From positions 1 through 35,320 of the forward strand of contig JAENWF010000051.1 of the NCBI GenBank assembly GCA_016650215.1: a stretch of 35,320 bases of DNA. The letters are read 5' to 3'. Position numbers and translations under genes: made by a program. This stretch comes from Thermoanaerobaculia bacterium. Lineage in GTDB: Bacteria > Acidobacteriota > Thermoanaerobaculia > Gp7-AA8. The notes under the pieces were generated by a model. That model saw only the letters and a list, made by a program, of their open reading frames with translations. It was not told the origin of the DNA and made no database searches. This document shows positions 15,241 through 22,513 of the stretch, in pieces; position 1 is the stretch's first letter; every line of letters begins with the position of its first letter.

Positions 15241-16857
15241 GTGCCGCTCCGCTGGGCGTACCTCAAGCGCGTCGTAGCCGGCGCGATCTTCGGCCTCTAC
15301 ATGGGCCACCTGCTCTATTTCCTCAACCCGCAGGTGGACATCACGCCGCTGCGACTGGCGATGGTGACGCTGGTCTACGGCCTCATCTGCGGCGTCGTCT
15401 TCGGCTCCGCGCTGTGGGGATTTCGCCTCTTGCGCGTCCGGCTGCTGGAGCACGGTCAGCCCGACACGAACTGGCGCGCACACGGCTTCGGCTTCGTCGT
15501 GCTCGCGGCATTCATCGCGGCGGCCGTCTACTGGATCCACGTCGACGTGCTGCGCATTTACCTTCCGATCGCCGCATGGCGCGTGCTCGCGAAAGCGACG
15601 AACCTGATCACGGTCACCGCGTTCCTGCTTCTCATTCTCTGGATCGCGGAGCGCAACGCCGACCGCCGCCGTGCGCGCATCATCTTCGGCGCCGGAATCC
15701 TGCTGATCGCCGTCTCGTCGTTCTTCCTCTATCAGCGCCGCGAGAGCTATCGCGTCGAGAAGCGCAACGTCGTCGTTGCCGACATCGGCACGATTGCCGG
15801 GAAACGACCTGTGATCCTGGTGGCGGTCCGCAATCTTCCATACGACTGGATCGTGACGATGAGCGGCGAGGGGGTGCTGCCATTTTTCGAGCGAGGGGCG
15901 CGCGAGTCGTATTTCACGCGGCTGGAGCCGTTCCCGACGACCAGCTCGCGCGCTCTCTGGGCCTCGCTCGCCACCGGCAAGCTGCCGTATCGCCATGGCA
16001 TCACGGGTCGCTTCTCGTATCGCACGCCGCTCAACGGCCGCGATCCATCGGAGCGTTTTCTTCTGCTGCCGAGCGGCGTCGGTTTCCGGACGTGGGGTCT
16101 CATTCCGCCTGTCAAGCGCATCTCGTCGACGCTCCCCTCCGGAGACGCGCTTCCCATCTGGAGTCTCTTCAGCCGCCTTGGGCTTCACGCGCGGGTCATC
16201 ACCTGGCCCGCCACCGGGCCGCGCGCGCAGCAGCCCTCGAGCCCGCTCCCGCCCGGAGTCGCGCAACGTTTCACCAGCGCGAAGGTCCGCGCGCATCTCG
16301 CCGCCGACATCGCCGCGCTGCATTCCGGCATGCAGAGCGGCGCGGACGATCTCACTGTCGTGACGGTGGAGGGATTCGCCGAGACGCAGCGCGAGCTCGA
16401 TGTCTGGAGCAACGAACTGCGGTCCTCTTCCAGCCGGCGCGGCGAGACGCTTCGCGCGTACGCGCAGCAGATCGACCGGCTCATCGGCGAGCTCGCGCAG
16501 GCGAATCGCGAGCACATGATCGTGGTCTGCTCGCCGACCGCCGTCTCCTCGCCCGCGCTCCCCGACACGCCGTGGTCCTTCGTGCTGCAGGGCCTTCGCA
16601 ACCGTGACCCTGGAGCCGATGACGGCTTTCTTCTGATTGCAGGCCCCGGCGCGATGAAGCGGCCCAATCCGTCGCCCGCGTTCGTCGCCGACGTCGTCCC
16701 GACGCTCCTCTTCGCAGCCGGACTTCCGGTCGGACGCGACATGGACGGCCGGATCATCAGCGAGGCATTCGCGGATGAGTTCCTGCTGCGGACGACGCTC
16801 TCCGCGATCCAGACCTACGAGGCGGAGCAGCTCGTGGTCCGCCGGCGAGGGACCTGA
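15241..16857 (+). CDS. Membrane-anchored alkaline phosphatase-superfamily protein without metal ligands
   Basis: 538 residues. About five membrane helices at 8-28, 38-62, 82-102, 115-136 and 146-164, then a periplasmic alkaline phosphatase/phosphodiesterase fold from 189. Fold markers are kept: FPTTSSRALWASLATGKLPYRHGI (231-254) at the nucleophile, and VADVVPTLLFAAGLPVGRDMDGR (482-504). Usual metal-binding places are changed: the first Asp (xGxDG) is Arg197 in LVAVRNLPYDW, the DxxxH region reads VTVEGFAETQREL (373-385) and the SDHG motif reads SPTAVSS (431-437). It is probably not a hydrolase; it may bind a phospho- or sulfo-ligand or be a structural subunit. GTG start at 15241; no SD. Confidence 0.8.
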   Translation: MPLRWAYLKRVVAGAIFGLYMGHLLYFLNPQVDITPLRLAMVTLVYGLICGVVFGSALWGFRLLRVRLLEHGQPDTNWRAHGFGFVVLAAFIAAAVYWIHVDVLRIYLPIAAWRVLAKATNLITVTAFLLLILWIAERNADRRRARIIFGAGILLIAVSSFFLYQRRESYRVEKRNVVVADIGTIAGKRPVILVAVRNLPYDWIVTMSGEGVLPFFERGARESYFTRLEPFPTTSSRALWASLATGKLPYRHGITGRFSYRTPLNGRDPSERFLLLPSGVGFRTWGLIPPVKRISSTLPSGDALPIWSLFSRLGLHARVITWPATGPRAQQPSSPLPPGVAQRFTSAKVRAHLAADIAALHSGMQSGADDLTVVTVEGFAETQRELDVWSNELRSSSSRRGETLRAYAQQIDRLIGELAQANREHMIVVCSPTAVSSPALPDTPWSFVLQGLRNRDPGADDGFLLIAGPGAMKRPNPSPAFVADVVPTLLFAAGLPVGRDMDGRIISEAFADEFLLRTTLSAIQTYEAEQLVVRRRGT

Positions 16858-16862
16858 GCGTC

Positions 16863-17459
16863 TCATCGCGCCTCCCATTTCGTCGTCGCGGCGATGTAGC
16901 GGAGCAGGCGCAGCTTCGCGCTCGCGCCGTAGACGCGCACCGCGTAAACCTCGCCCGCCGAGTCGGTGAGGTAGATCGTGCCGGGCGTGGCTTGCCCCAT
17001 CGGAGTGAACGAGCAGATCGTCGAGCGGTTGAACTGCACCGCGGACGCGCCCGAGGCGATGCGCGTCCCGTCGGGATCGACGATCGAAGACGCCGGCAGG
17101 GCGATCGACGCGAGCTGCGGCTGTTGATTGAGATAGCGCGACGGTTGTGCCACCCGATCGACTCCATTGCGGATGTCGTCGTTGCGCACGCCGTCGCCGT
17201 CACCATCGTCATAGACGGCGAACTGCCACTCGCCGCCCGGCAGTTGCGTGAACTTCACTCCGCTGTTCGCGCCTCGGGCGATCGCCCGCGAACGGACGAG
17301 GTGAAAGATCGTGCGGATCTCGGTCGCGGCCGAGCGGACCGCGGCGCGGCGTCGCAGCGACATCCACGACGGTGTCGCAACCGCAACGAAGACTCCGATG
17401 ATCGCCATGACAGTGAGCAGTTCAATGAGCGTGAATCCCCTCTTCGTGTCTCGTGGCAC
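16863..17459 (-). CDS. GspH/FimT-type pseudopilin
   Basis: 198 residues. Type III signal KRGFTLIELLTVMAIIGVF: prepilin peptidase cuts after Gly8, leaving Phe+1 and Glu+5 (Glu13), followed by the hydrophobic helix. The globular part is GspH-like and has an Asp-rich loop YDDGDGDGVRNDDI that resembles a dockerin/EF-hand calcium site. It is a minor pilin for a type IV pilus or type II secretion system. The start is GTG at 17459 because AAAGGAG lies 6 nt upstream and the leader peptide is then a normal 8 residues; the upstream ATG would give a weaker fit. 71 nt after comEA, with a hairpin between. The stop is 5 nt from that of the convergent phosphatase-fold gene. Confidence 0.9.
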   Translation of the reverse strand: MPRDTKRGFTLIELLTVMAIIGVFVAVATPSWMSLRRRAAVRSAATEIRTIFHLVRSRAIARGANSGVKFTQLPGGEWQFAVYDDGDGDGVRNDDIRNGVDRVAQPSRYLNQQPQLASIALPASSIVDPDGTRIASGASAVQFNRSTICSFTPMGQATPGTIYLTDSAGEVYAVRVYGASAKLRLLRYIAATTKWEAR

Positions 17460-17487
17460 GTTCGTCTCCTTTCGCATTCGAGGAAGG

Positions 17488-17514
17488 GGGCCGTCCGCGT
17501 GGAGCGGACGGCCC
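17488..17514. other. Strong 11-bp hairpin between the comEA-like gene and the pseudopilin gene
   Basis: gggccgtccgc (17488-17498), loop gtgga, gcggacggccc (17504-17514). No T-tract on the minus strand, so processing, mRNA stability or attenuation is more likely than plain termination. Confidence 0.6.
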
Positions 17515-17530
17515 GTGGGGTGGGACGGCG

Positions 17531-17899
17531 TTACTTCGACGCCGTGGTGGTGGGCTGTTTGCGGGGCTTGCGCGGGCTCTGCACCTTCGCGCTGAGAGTC
17601 GTCTTGCCGTCGATCGAGATGTAGGAGCTGAGGCGCTCGTACGTCTTGTCGCCGAAGCCTTTGACCTGCATCAGATCGGTCGTCTTGCGGAACGGGCCGT
17701 TCGCCGTCCGGTAGTCGATGATCCGCTGCGCGGCCTTGGCACCGACGCGCGGCAGCATCGAAAGCTGCGCGACATCGGCCGTATTGAGGTTGACCACGCC
17801 CGCCGCGGCGGCCGGGGTCTGGACGTCGGCAGCGAATGCCGAGGCAGAGAGAGAAACGATGAAAAGGGTGACGAACAGAATGTTGTGGGACTTCCGCAT
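17531..17899 (-). CDS. ComEA-like secreted helix-hairpin-helix protein
   Basis: 122 residues. Signal peptide 1-23 (cut near SAFA-AD), then a double helix-hairpin-helix DNA-binding module at ~34-96: VVNLNTADVAQLSMLPRVGAKAAQRIIDYR and DLMQVKGFGDKTYERL, the ComEA pattern. ComEA binds incoming DNA in the periplasm during natural transformation; many bacteria also carry such short proteins without known competence. The C-terminal tail is Lys/Thr-rich. ATG at 17899 with AAAGGAG at 9 nt. Followed by a pseudopilin gene, which fits a pilus/DNA-uptake setting. Long leader upstream. Confidence 0.88.
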   Translation of the reverse strand: MRKSHNILFVTLFIVSLSASAFAADVQTPAAAAGVVNLNTADVAQLSMLPRVGAKAAQRIIDYRTANGPFRKTTDLMQVKGFGDKTYERLSSYISIDGKTTLSAKVQSPRKPRKQPTTTASK

Positions 17900-18014
17900 G
17901 GGTCTTTTCTCCTTTCAAATTCGGTTAGTTGTTTGTTGTGAATCGGCCTTTGATTTCCACACCTGATCTGGGTCTCTTGCCGAATCTTTTCGGCTCTCAC
18001 GTTTTGTCTCTTCT

Positions 18015-18041
18015 CTCCAGCACCACCTCCTTTCGCTGGAG
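18015..18041 (-). promoter_or_regulatory. Leader hairpin showing an AGGAGGTG loop upstream of comEA
   Basis: Minus strand: 7-bp stem CTCCAGC / GCTGGAG, 13-nt loop GAAAGGAGGTGGT, 116 nt before the ATG. Same loop size and core as 916-938. ATGCC lies just before the stem and opens a long frame that runs into comEA in another phase; I do not count it as a gene. Confidence 0.4.
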
Positions 18042-18216
18042 GCATAGTTCAAGCGCCCGACCAAAGGTCGCAATGTGGCAAGTAGTTGAATTTGCGTGAG
18101 TTAAGAGATGAGCGCGATTACCAGCGCGTCAAAATCTCTTGCGGCGCGAGGGATGAATCGAGGTGTTTTGCGGTTCGAAAGAATCAAGAGTCCTCAAACA
18201 TGAAGACTGCTGCCTC

Positions 18217-18267
18217 GAGCCATGCTGGATGTGGCGCCGGCTCTCAAGCCGGCGGCTTTCCGTCCCC
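18217..18267. repeat. Dispersed extragenic palindromic repeat, copy 1
   Basis: gagccatgc...gtggcgccggct...agccggcggcttt...cgtcccc, about 51 bp, closely similar to 31880-31928. The core GCCGGCT/AGCCGGC forms a hairpin. Both copies lie beside the 3' end of a minus-strand coding sequence. Confidence 0.75.
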
Positions 18268-18269
18268 TG

Positions 18270-18328
18270 GAACTTCACCACGCGGATTCTCTTCATCGGC
18301 ACGATCTCCGTCCACGCAATGAAGATCT
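18270..18328 (-). pseudogene. 59-bp fragment like the C-terminus of the BNR-repeat gene
   Basis: Read on the minus strand it encodes IFIAWTEIVPMKRIRVVKF, matching the last residues of the 20386-21543 protein (IFIAWTEVAPVKKIRVVKF). DNA 18270-18328 and 20389-20447 agree at about 85 % without gaps. An in-frame TAG precedes the fragment and the original stop is lost (CAG). The two copies are in direct orientation and bracket the methyltransferase gene. Confidence 0.8.
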
Positions 18329-18390
18329 AGCCCGCGAGGAATCGAAGGCGCCCAAACATACTGCTCGAAGCGAACTGCGTTAATCGCCCA

Positions 18391-18396
18391 TACACT
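18391..18396 (+). promoter_or_regulatory. -10-like TACACT 7 nt before the methyltransferase gene
   Basis: TACACT-TCGCGTC-ATG. The same 10-base string TACACTTCGC precedes the PTPS-like gene start on the minus strand (TACACT-TCGCGAC-GTG). No SD site; leaderless start likely. Confidence 0.5.
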
Positions 18397-18403
18397 TCGC
18401 GTC

Positions 18404-20389
18404 ATGTCACGACAAAGTGCCGAGGAACGACTATTTGCCTCCGAGCCGCTCTTCAGCGTCCTGACTCACCCCCAATACTTGCGCCGAAACCTTACGCCGC
18501 GGGGGACGGCTGAATTTTTCGATACCGGCACGTCGCAGGTGGCATCAACGATCGATTTCATACGATTTCGAATCGATGAGCACTTCACGGCCGAGGTCGT
18601 GCTCGAGTACGGATGCGGTCCGGGACGACTTGCGATTCCGTTCGCCAGGCGCGCCGGCCGGGTCGTAGCCGTAGACAGGTCTGAGGCAATGCTCGCATCA
18701 GCAAGGAAGTTCGCTTCCGAGTGGGGAATCGCGAACATTTCTTTTCAAACAAGTGACGAGTTCCTCGCTCACGAGGAAACCTTCAACCTCGTCAACTGCC
18801 ATCTGATGCTCCAGCGCGTCTCGACCACGGAAGGACTAAACATCATTCGAGCCCTTCTCAAGCGGGTGGGAGAAATTGGCGTTTTTCAACTGCCGTATCG
18901 TGATCGCTCTTCGGCTGCGTCGCGCAGCTCCCGCTGGCTGCGCTCGCACAGCCGGTTGGCGAACGGGTTCGCAAACGCGCTTCTTCGAAGACCTCTGACT
19001 ACCCAGTTCATCCCCACGACCGTGTACGACCTGAGCGACGTACTCGGCGTGTTCGCGGAAGAAGGTTATGAAACGTTGCATGTGACGACCGCCTGTCATG
19101 GTGAGTTGGACACGGCAACATTTTTTGTTCGCCGTCGTGGATCCCTCCGGACCCCAACGATGCGGCCTCCTTCGACCGATTCGCAGCGGAGTATTGAGAG
19201 TCACATCGACGTAGAACAGCTCATGGCGCAAACGTCGATTGAAGAGTGGAATCGGCGGGCCGAAGAGTATTTCGCGGGACTCACGAATTGGGATCACCAC
19301 CTAAGCAAGCCCTTCAACACGCCCGATGAAACACCGGCGCTATTGATCAATCTTGCCGTGCTCATACAGGGGCTCCGCCTGATTCCAGGCCAAACGGTAC
19401 TCGAGTTCGGCGCGGGGACCGGGTGGCTATCGCGAATGCTGACCCAGCTCGGTTGTCGCGTAATCCTCCTCGACGTGTCTGAATCGGCGCTGCGAATTGC
19501 AAAAGCTACGTATGACCGAATCGCTATCATCGGAGACCGTCCCGCACCATCGTTCCTGCTCTTCGACGGTCGCACGATCGAGCTACCGGACGGGAGTGTC
19601 GACCGCATCGTCAGTTTCGACGCGTTTCATCACGCGCCCAACCCGGCGGACGTGCTGTCCGAGTTTGGACGCGTGCTGGCTCCCGGAGGTGTGGCCGGGT
19701 TCGTTGAGCCCGGTCCGAACCATTCGCAGACAGCGCAATCACAGTTCGAAATGCGAACGTACGGAGTCCTCGAAAACAACATCCATCTCCCCGCGCTGTG
19801 GCGAGCCGCTCAATACGCAGGGTTTACCGATGTGAAGGTCGCAGCGCTCAACATTCCGCCGTTTCACCTGTCTCTGAGCGAGTACGACGACTTCCTTCAG
19901 GGAGGCGCAACGTCGGCCCGCTGGGCCGATCGCACACGAGAGTTCTTGCGCGACGTACGCAACTTCTTCCTGATCAAGGGAAGCGGGGAGGCGCCGGACA
20001 GCCGCCGCGCGGCGGGGTTGCGCGCAAACATCACGATCGGGAAATTCGAGCAGCCAGTGGCGCACCAACCGTTCCGCTTTCACGCAGAGGTCACGAACAT
20101 CGGGACAGCTACGTGGCTGCCATCGACGGAGGCTGCGGGTGGAGTCTGGCTCGGATGTCACCTGTACGACGCGAACGGGACGCTTCGCGACCTCGAGTAT
20201 GGCCAGTTTCCGATTAGCCCGACATCGCTCGGACCCGACCAGAGTAGTGAAGTAACAGGCGAGCTGCGTGGCCTGCCGGCCGGTGAGTACCGGATTGAAT
20301 TCGACTGCGTCGCCGCTCACGTAACCTGGCTCGCACAAGTCGGATCGCGAACTGCAAATCTTACGATCGTTGTCGAAAGTCTGAGCTAG
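18404..20389 (+). CDS. Double SAM-dependent methyltransferase with C-terminal Ig-like domain
   Basis: 661 residues. First class I methyltransferase domain ~40-245 with motif I VLEYGCGPGRL (66-76) and acidic loop VAVDRSE; second at ~275-500 with VLEFGAGTGWL (332-342), ILLDVSE, and post-motif region FDAFHHAPNPADVLSEFGRVLAPGG typical of ubiE-like enzymes. Residues ~545-655 form a beta-sandwich (FRFHAEVTNIGTATWLP; VWLGCHLYD; GPDQSSEVTGELRGLPAGEYRIEFD) of the NBR1-like/'ATW' type found beside enzymes of surface-polysaccharide pathways. A role in methylating a glycan or other surface polymer is inference. Base composition is clearly less GC-rich than neighbours. The TAG stop shares CTAG with the convergent BNR gene. 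Likely acquired. Confidence 0.87.
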   Translation: MSRQSAEERLFASEPLFSVLTHPQYLRRNLTPRGTAEFFDTGTSQVASTIDFIRFRIDEHFTAEVVLEYGCGPGRLAIPFARRAGRVVAVDRSEAMLASARKFASEWGIANISFQTSDEFLAHEETFNLVNCHLMLQRVSTTEGLNIIRALLKRVGEIGVFQLPYRDRSSAASRSSRWLRSHSRLANGFANALLRRPLTTQFIPTTVYDLSDVLGVFAEEGYETLHVTTACHGELDTATFFVRRRGSLRTPTMRPPSTDSQRSIESHIDVEQLMAQTSIEEWNRRAEEYFAGLTNWDHHLSKPFNTPDETPALLINLAVLIQGLRLIPGQTVLEFGAGTGWLSRMLTQLGCRVILLDVSESALRIAKATYDRIAIIGDRPAPSFLLFDGRTIELPDGSVDRIVSFDAFHHAPNPADVLSEFGRVLAPGGVAGFVEPGPNHSQTAQSQFEMRTYGVLENNIHLPALWRAAQYAGFTDVKVAALNIPPFHLSLSEYDDFLQGGATSARWADRTREFLRDVRNFFLIKGSGEAPDSRRAAGLRANITIGKFEQPVAHQPFRFHAEVTNIGTATWLPSTEAAGGVWLGCHLYDANGTLRDLEYGQFPISPTSLGPDQSSEVTGELRGLPAGEYRIEFDCVAAHVTWLAQVGSRTANLTIVVESLS

Positions 20390-21543
20390 AACTTCACGAC
20401 GCGGATCTTCTTCACCGGCGCAACCTCGGTCCACGCAATGAAAATCTCGCCACCGTTCATCGCCATCCGCGGAAACCCCGACGAGCGCGCGCTGCTCGAG
20501 CCGGCGATCTTCACGATCGGCCCGAGCGTCCCGTCGATACCGATGCGGCGAAGCGCGATGTGCGCGCCATCGCCCATCCCTTCGAGCCACGTCACGGCTG
20601 CGGTCTTCTCGTCGAGCCAGAGCACATCGACACGTCCCGACGGCTTCCCGGCATCGACGCGGATCGGCGCGAAAAACTTCGCGCCCGAGTCCGAGGAGAA
20701 CGCGACATTCACGCGCTCCTCGTCGTTCGCGGCGGTGAACCAGGCCACGACGACCCTCTTGCCGCGCGCATCGATCTGCGGACCGTTGACCGGACAGCCG
20801 TTGATCTTCCATCCATCTGAATGAAGGACCGCCGGTTTCGTCCACGAGCCGTTCCGCCAGCGCACGATGCTGATGTCCCGCACTTCCTCCGGCGAGCGGT
20901 CGCGGTACGCGATCACCGGTCCGTCAGATGTCATCGCCATCGCGGTCGTGCAGCACTCGCAGACGCGAGCATCGAGCAGCGACTCGTTGGCCATCGCACC
21001 GGCCGGAGTCATGCGCGCGTAGCGGAGCGTCATCTCCCCTTCCTCGCCGGTCATCTGACGCCCGTCGAGCCACACTGCGCCGATCGCGTTGCGGCTCACC
21101 GGAACGAGCGAGACGAAACCATGCTCGGCTGCTTTGCCGTCGCGATGAATGACTTTCGACGCGCTCCACGTCGCGCCGCGATCGCGCGATGAAGCGACAT
21201 GCACGTCATACGCGTACTTGCCGGCGCCGTTCTTCTGCAGCCAGTGTGCGAACAGCGTTCCGTCGGACGTCGAAGCGATCGAAGGAAAGTCGGCCCAGTT
21301 CACGAAGAGATCGGCGCGCTCCACGATCGTGCGCGGCGTGTTCCATGCGCCCGCGCGATACTCAGCGAATCGCATCGCCTGTTTCTCGCCGGACGGCTCG
21401 GTCCAGCTCATCAGCAGGCGATCGCCTGCAGAGACGAGGTGCGGATACGCCGCGCCGGCCGGAGAAGGCGATTCCATCTCCGCGGCGGTTGCCAGTCGTG
21501 CAACGGCGATGGAGGCGCTCAATACGAGTGGAAGGATCCTCAT
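20386..21543 (-). CDS. Secreted BNR/Asp-box repeat protein (sialidase-like propeller)
   Basis: 385 residues from ATG 21543. Signal peptide 1-20 (LATA-A). Asp-box SSRDRGATWS (118-127) and a degenerate SSDSGAKFF show a sialidase-type beta-propeller; repeats of the form xIAYRDR, VVAWFTA, AVTWLEG and FIAWTE mark blade strands. Sialidase activity is not implied, as the arginine triad is not evident. A conserved-looking VCECC (194-198) followed by TTAMAM could bind metal or form disulfides. GTG at 21555 is a poorer start than ATG at 21543. A 22-bp palindrome lies just upstream. The 3' end is duplicated at 18270-18328. Confidence 0.82.
   Translation of the reverse strand: MRILPLVLSASIAVARLATAAEMESPSPAGAAYPHLVSAGDRLLMSWTEPSGEKQAMRFAEYRAGAWNTPRTIVERADLFVNWADFPSIASTSDGTLFAHWLQKNGAGKYAYDVHVASSRDRGATWSASKVIHRDGKAAEHGFVSLVPVSRNAIGAVWLDGRQMTGEEGEMTLRYARMTPAGAMANESLLDARVCECCTTAMAMTSDGPVIAYRDRSPEEVRDISIVRWRNGSWTKPAVLHSDGWKINGCPVNGPQIDARGKRVVVAWFTAANDEERVNVAFSSDSGAKFFAPIRVDAGKPSGRVDVLWLDEKTAAVTWLEGMGDGAHIALRRIGIDGTLGPIVKIAGSSSARSSGFPRMAMNGGEIFIAWTEVAPVKKIRVVKF
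20389..20447. repeat. 59-bp direct repeat, intact copy inside the BNR gene end
   Basis: Partner of 18270-18328. With it, it flanks the 2.06-kb segment holding the methyltransferase gene. Confidence 0.8.
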
Positions 21544-21550
21544 GACGCGG

Positions 21551-21572
21551 CACACGATAAACCAATCGTGTG
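21551..21572. promoter_or_regulatory. 22-bp palindrome in the BNR / cytochrome divergent region
   Basis: cacacgat (21551-21558), 6-nt spacer, atcgtgtg (21565-21572), a perfect 8-bp inverted repeat. It overlaps the -10-like TATCGT of the BNR gene (minus, 21559-21554), so a repressor site is plausible. A plus-strand -10 TATTCT for the cytochrome operon lies further right near 21650. Confidence 0.5.
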
Positions 21573-21683
21573 CGCTTGGTTACGTTCACGTGTGATCTTC
21601 CTCGCAGTCGCCGGTGTCCGCACGAGCTTCGCAGCGTGGCGCGCGAGCGTATTCTTGAACGGAACTGTCAAAAGGAGAGACGC

Positions 21684-22004
21684 ATGTCACGCACGATCGG
21701 TCCGGTCCTTGGTGTTCTGTCCATCCTCATTCTCGCCAGTCCGGCTGCGGCCGCGGACGCGGCGGCGACCTTCAAGACGAAGTGCGCGATGTGCCACGGT
21801 GCCGACGGTGCCGGGCAGACGGCCATGGGAAAGAAGCTGGCGATCCGTGCGCTTGGATCCGCGGAGGTGCAGAAGCAGACCGATGCGGAGCTCATCGCGA
21901 TCATCTCGAAGGGAAAGGGAAAGATGCCCGCCTACGGCGGCAAGATCAGCGACAGCGAGATCGCCGGGCTGACCGCGCACATCCGGACGTTCGCGAAGAA
22001 ATAG
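21684..22004 (+). CDS. Small periplasmic monoheme cytochrome c
   Basis: 106 residues. Signal peptide 1-23 (LASPAAAA), one CAMCH heme-binding motif at ~34-38 (KTKCAMCHGADGAGQ) and MPAYGGKISDSEI near the end, where Met is the probable axial ligand: a class I cytochrome c of about 9 kDa. Good SD (GGAG, 7 nt). First gene of the operon with the Rieske and cytochrome b genes (10-nt gap), so it probably takes electrons from that complex. Confidence 0.93.
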   Translation: MSRTIGPVLGVLSILILASPAAAADAAATFKTKCAMCHGADGAGQTAMGKKLAIRALGSAEVQKQTDAELIAIISKGKGKMPAYGGKISDSEIAGLTAHIRTFAKK

Positions 22005-22014
22005 AGAACGCGCC

Positions 22015-22506
22015 GTGAACACTCTCTCGACGGGGAACACCCCCTCCAATCCCGTTTCGACGCTCAGCCGGCGCAAGCTGGTCAACTGGTTCGTCGCGTC
22101 CTCATTTGGAGCGCTGATCCTCTCGATCATCTACCCGGTGCTCCGTTACCTGACGCCGCCGCGGATCGCCGAGCCGAGCGCGAACGAAGTCGAGGCGGGA
22201 ACGACGACCGACATCGACTTCCGCGACAAGGCATTCAAGATCGTCCGCTTCGGCGCCGATCCGGTCATCGTGGTCCGCTCGGGCGAGGAGCAGTTCCTCG
22301 CCTTCTCCGCGACTTGCACGCACCTCGACTGCATCGTCGGCTTTCAGAAAGAGCACAACAGGATCTGGTGCAACTGTCACGGCGGCGCGTACGACCTCAC
22401 GGGCCGGAACGTGGCGGGACCGCCGCCGAAACCACTCACTCCATACAAGGTGCATCTGATCGAACAGCCATCCGGCCCGGCAACGATCGTCGTTTCGAAA
22501 GTGTGA
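22015..22506 (+). CDS. Rieske [2Fe-2S] protein of a bc-type complex
   Basis: 163 residues. N-terminal membrane anchor ~22-46 ([25 protein letters not shown]) preceded by SRRK, then the Rieske fold. Box 1 CTHLDC: Cys101 and His103 bind iron; box 2 CNCHGG: Cys119 and His122 bind iron; Cys106-Cys121 form the usual disulfide. Box 1 has Asp where CTHLGC is most common. Accepts electrons from quinol at the Qo site and passes them to the c-type hemes. GTG start at 22015, 10 nt after the cytochrome c gene; 7 nt before the cytochrome b fusion. Confidence 0.95.
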   Translation: MNTLSTGNTPSNPVSTLSRRKLVNWFVASSFGALILSIIYPVLRYLTPPRIAEPSANEVEAGTTTDIDFRDKAFKIVRFGADPVIVVRSGEEQFLAFSATCTHLDCIVGFQKEHNRIWCNCHGGAYDLTGRNVAGPPPKPLTPYKVHLIEQPSGPATIVVSKV

Positions 22507-22513
22507 ATCGTTC

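Larger units (their letters stand above)
17900..18403. other. 504-bp gap: comEA leader, repeat element, gene remnant and methyltransferase promoter
   Basis: No complete gene. On the minus strand 17900-18060 is the comEA leader, with hairpins GCCGAAAAGATTCGGC and the AGGAGGTG loop hairpin. 18217-18267 is a dispersed extragenic repeat, 18270-18328 a fragment like the end of the BNR gene, and 18391-18396 a -10-like box. 18061-18216 shows nothing I can name. The gap is less GC-rich than its surroundings. Confidence 0.7.

Noticed and set aside
15211-16878. 555-codon minus-strand frame opposite the phosphatase-fold gene
   Set aside because: Charged low-quality translation without motifs; the plus-strand protein has membrane helices and a recognisable fold.
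17671-18045. Minus-strand frame starting MPPAKGGG across comEA and its leader
   Set aside because: Overlaps comEA in another phase and has no family; its start region is better explained as a leader hairpin.
18173-18200. tRNA-like ggttcgaaag string
   Set aside because: No acceptor, D or anticodon stem can be built around it.
20386-21543. True sialidase
   Set aside because: Asp-box repeats alone do not show sialidase activity and the arginine triad is not evident.
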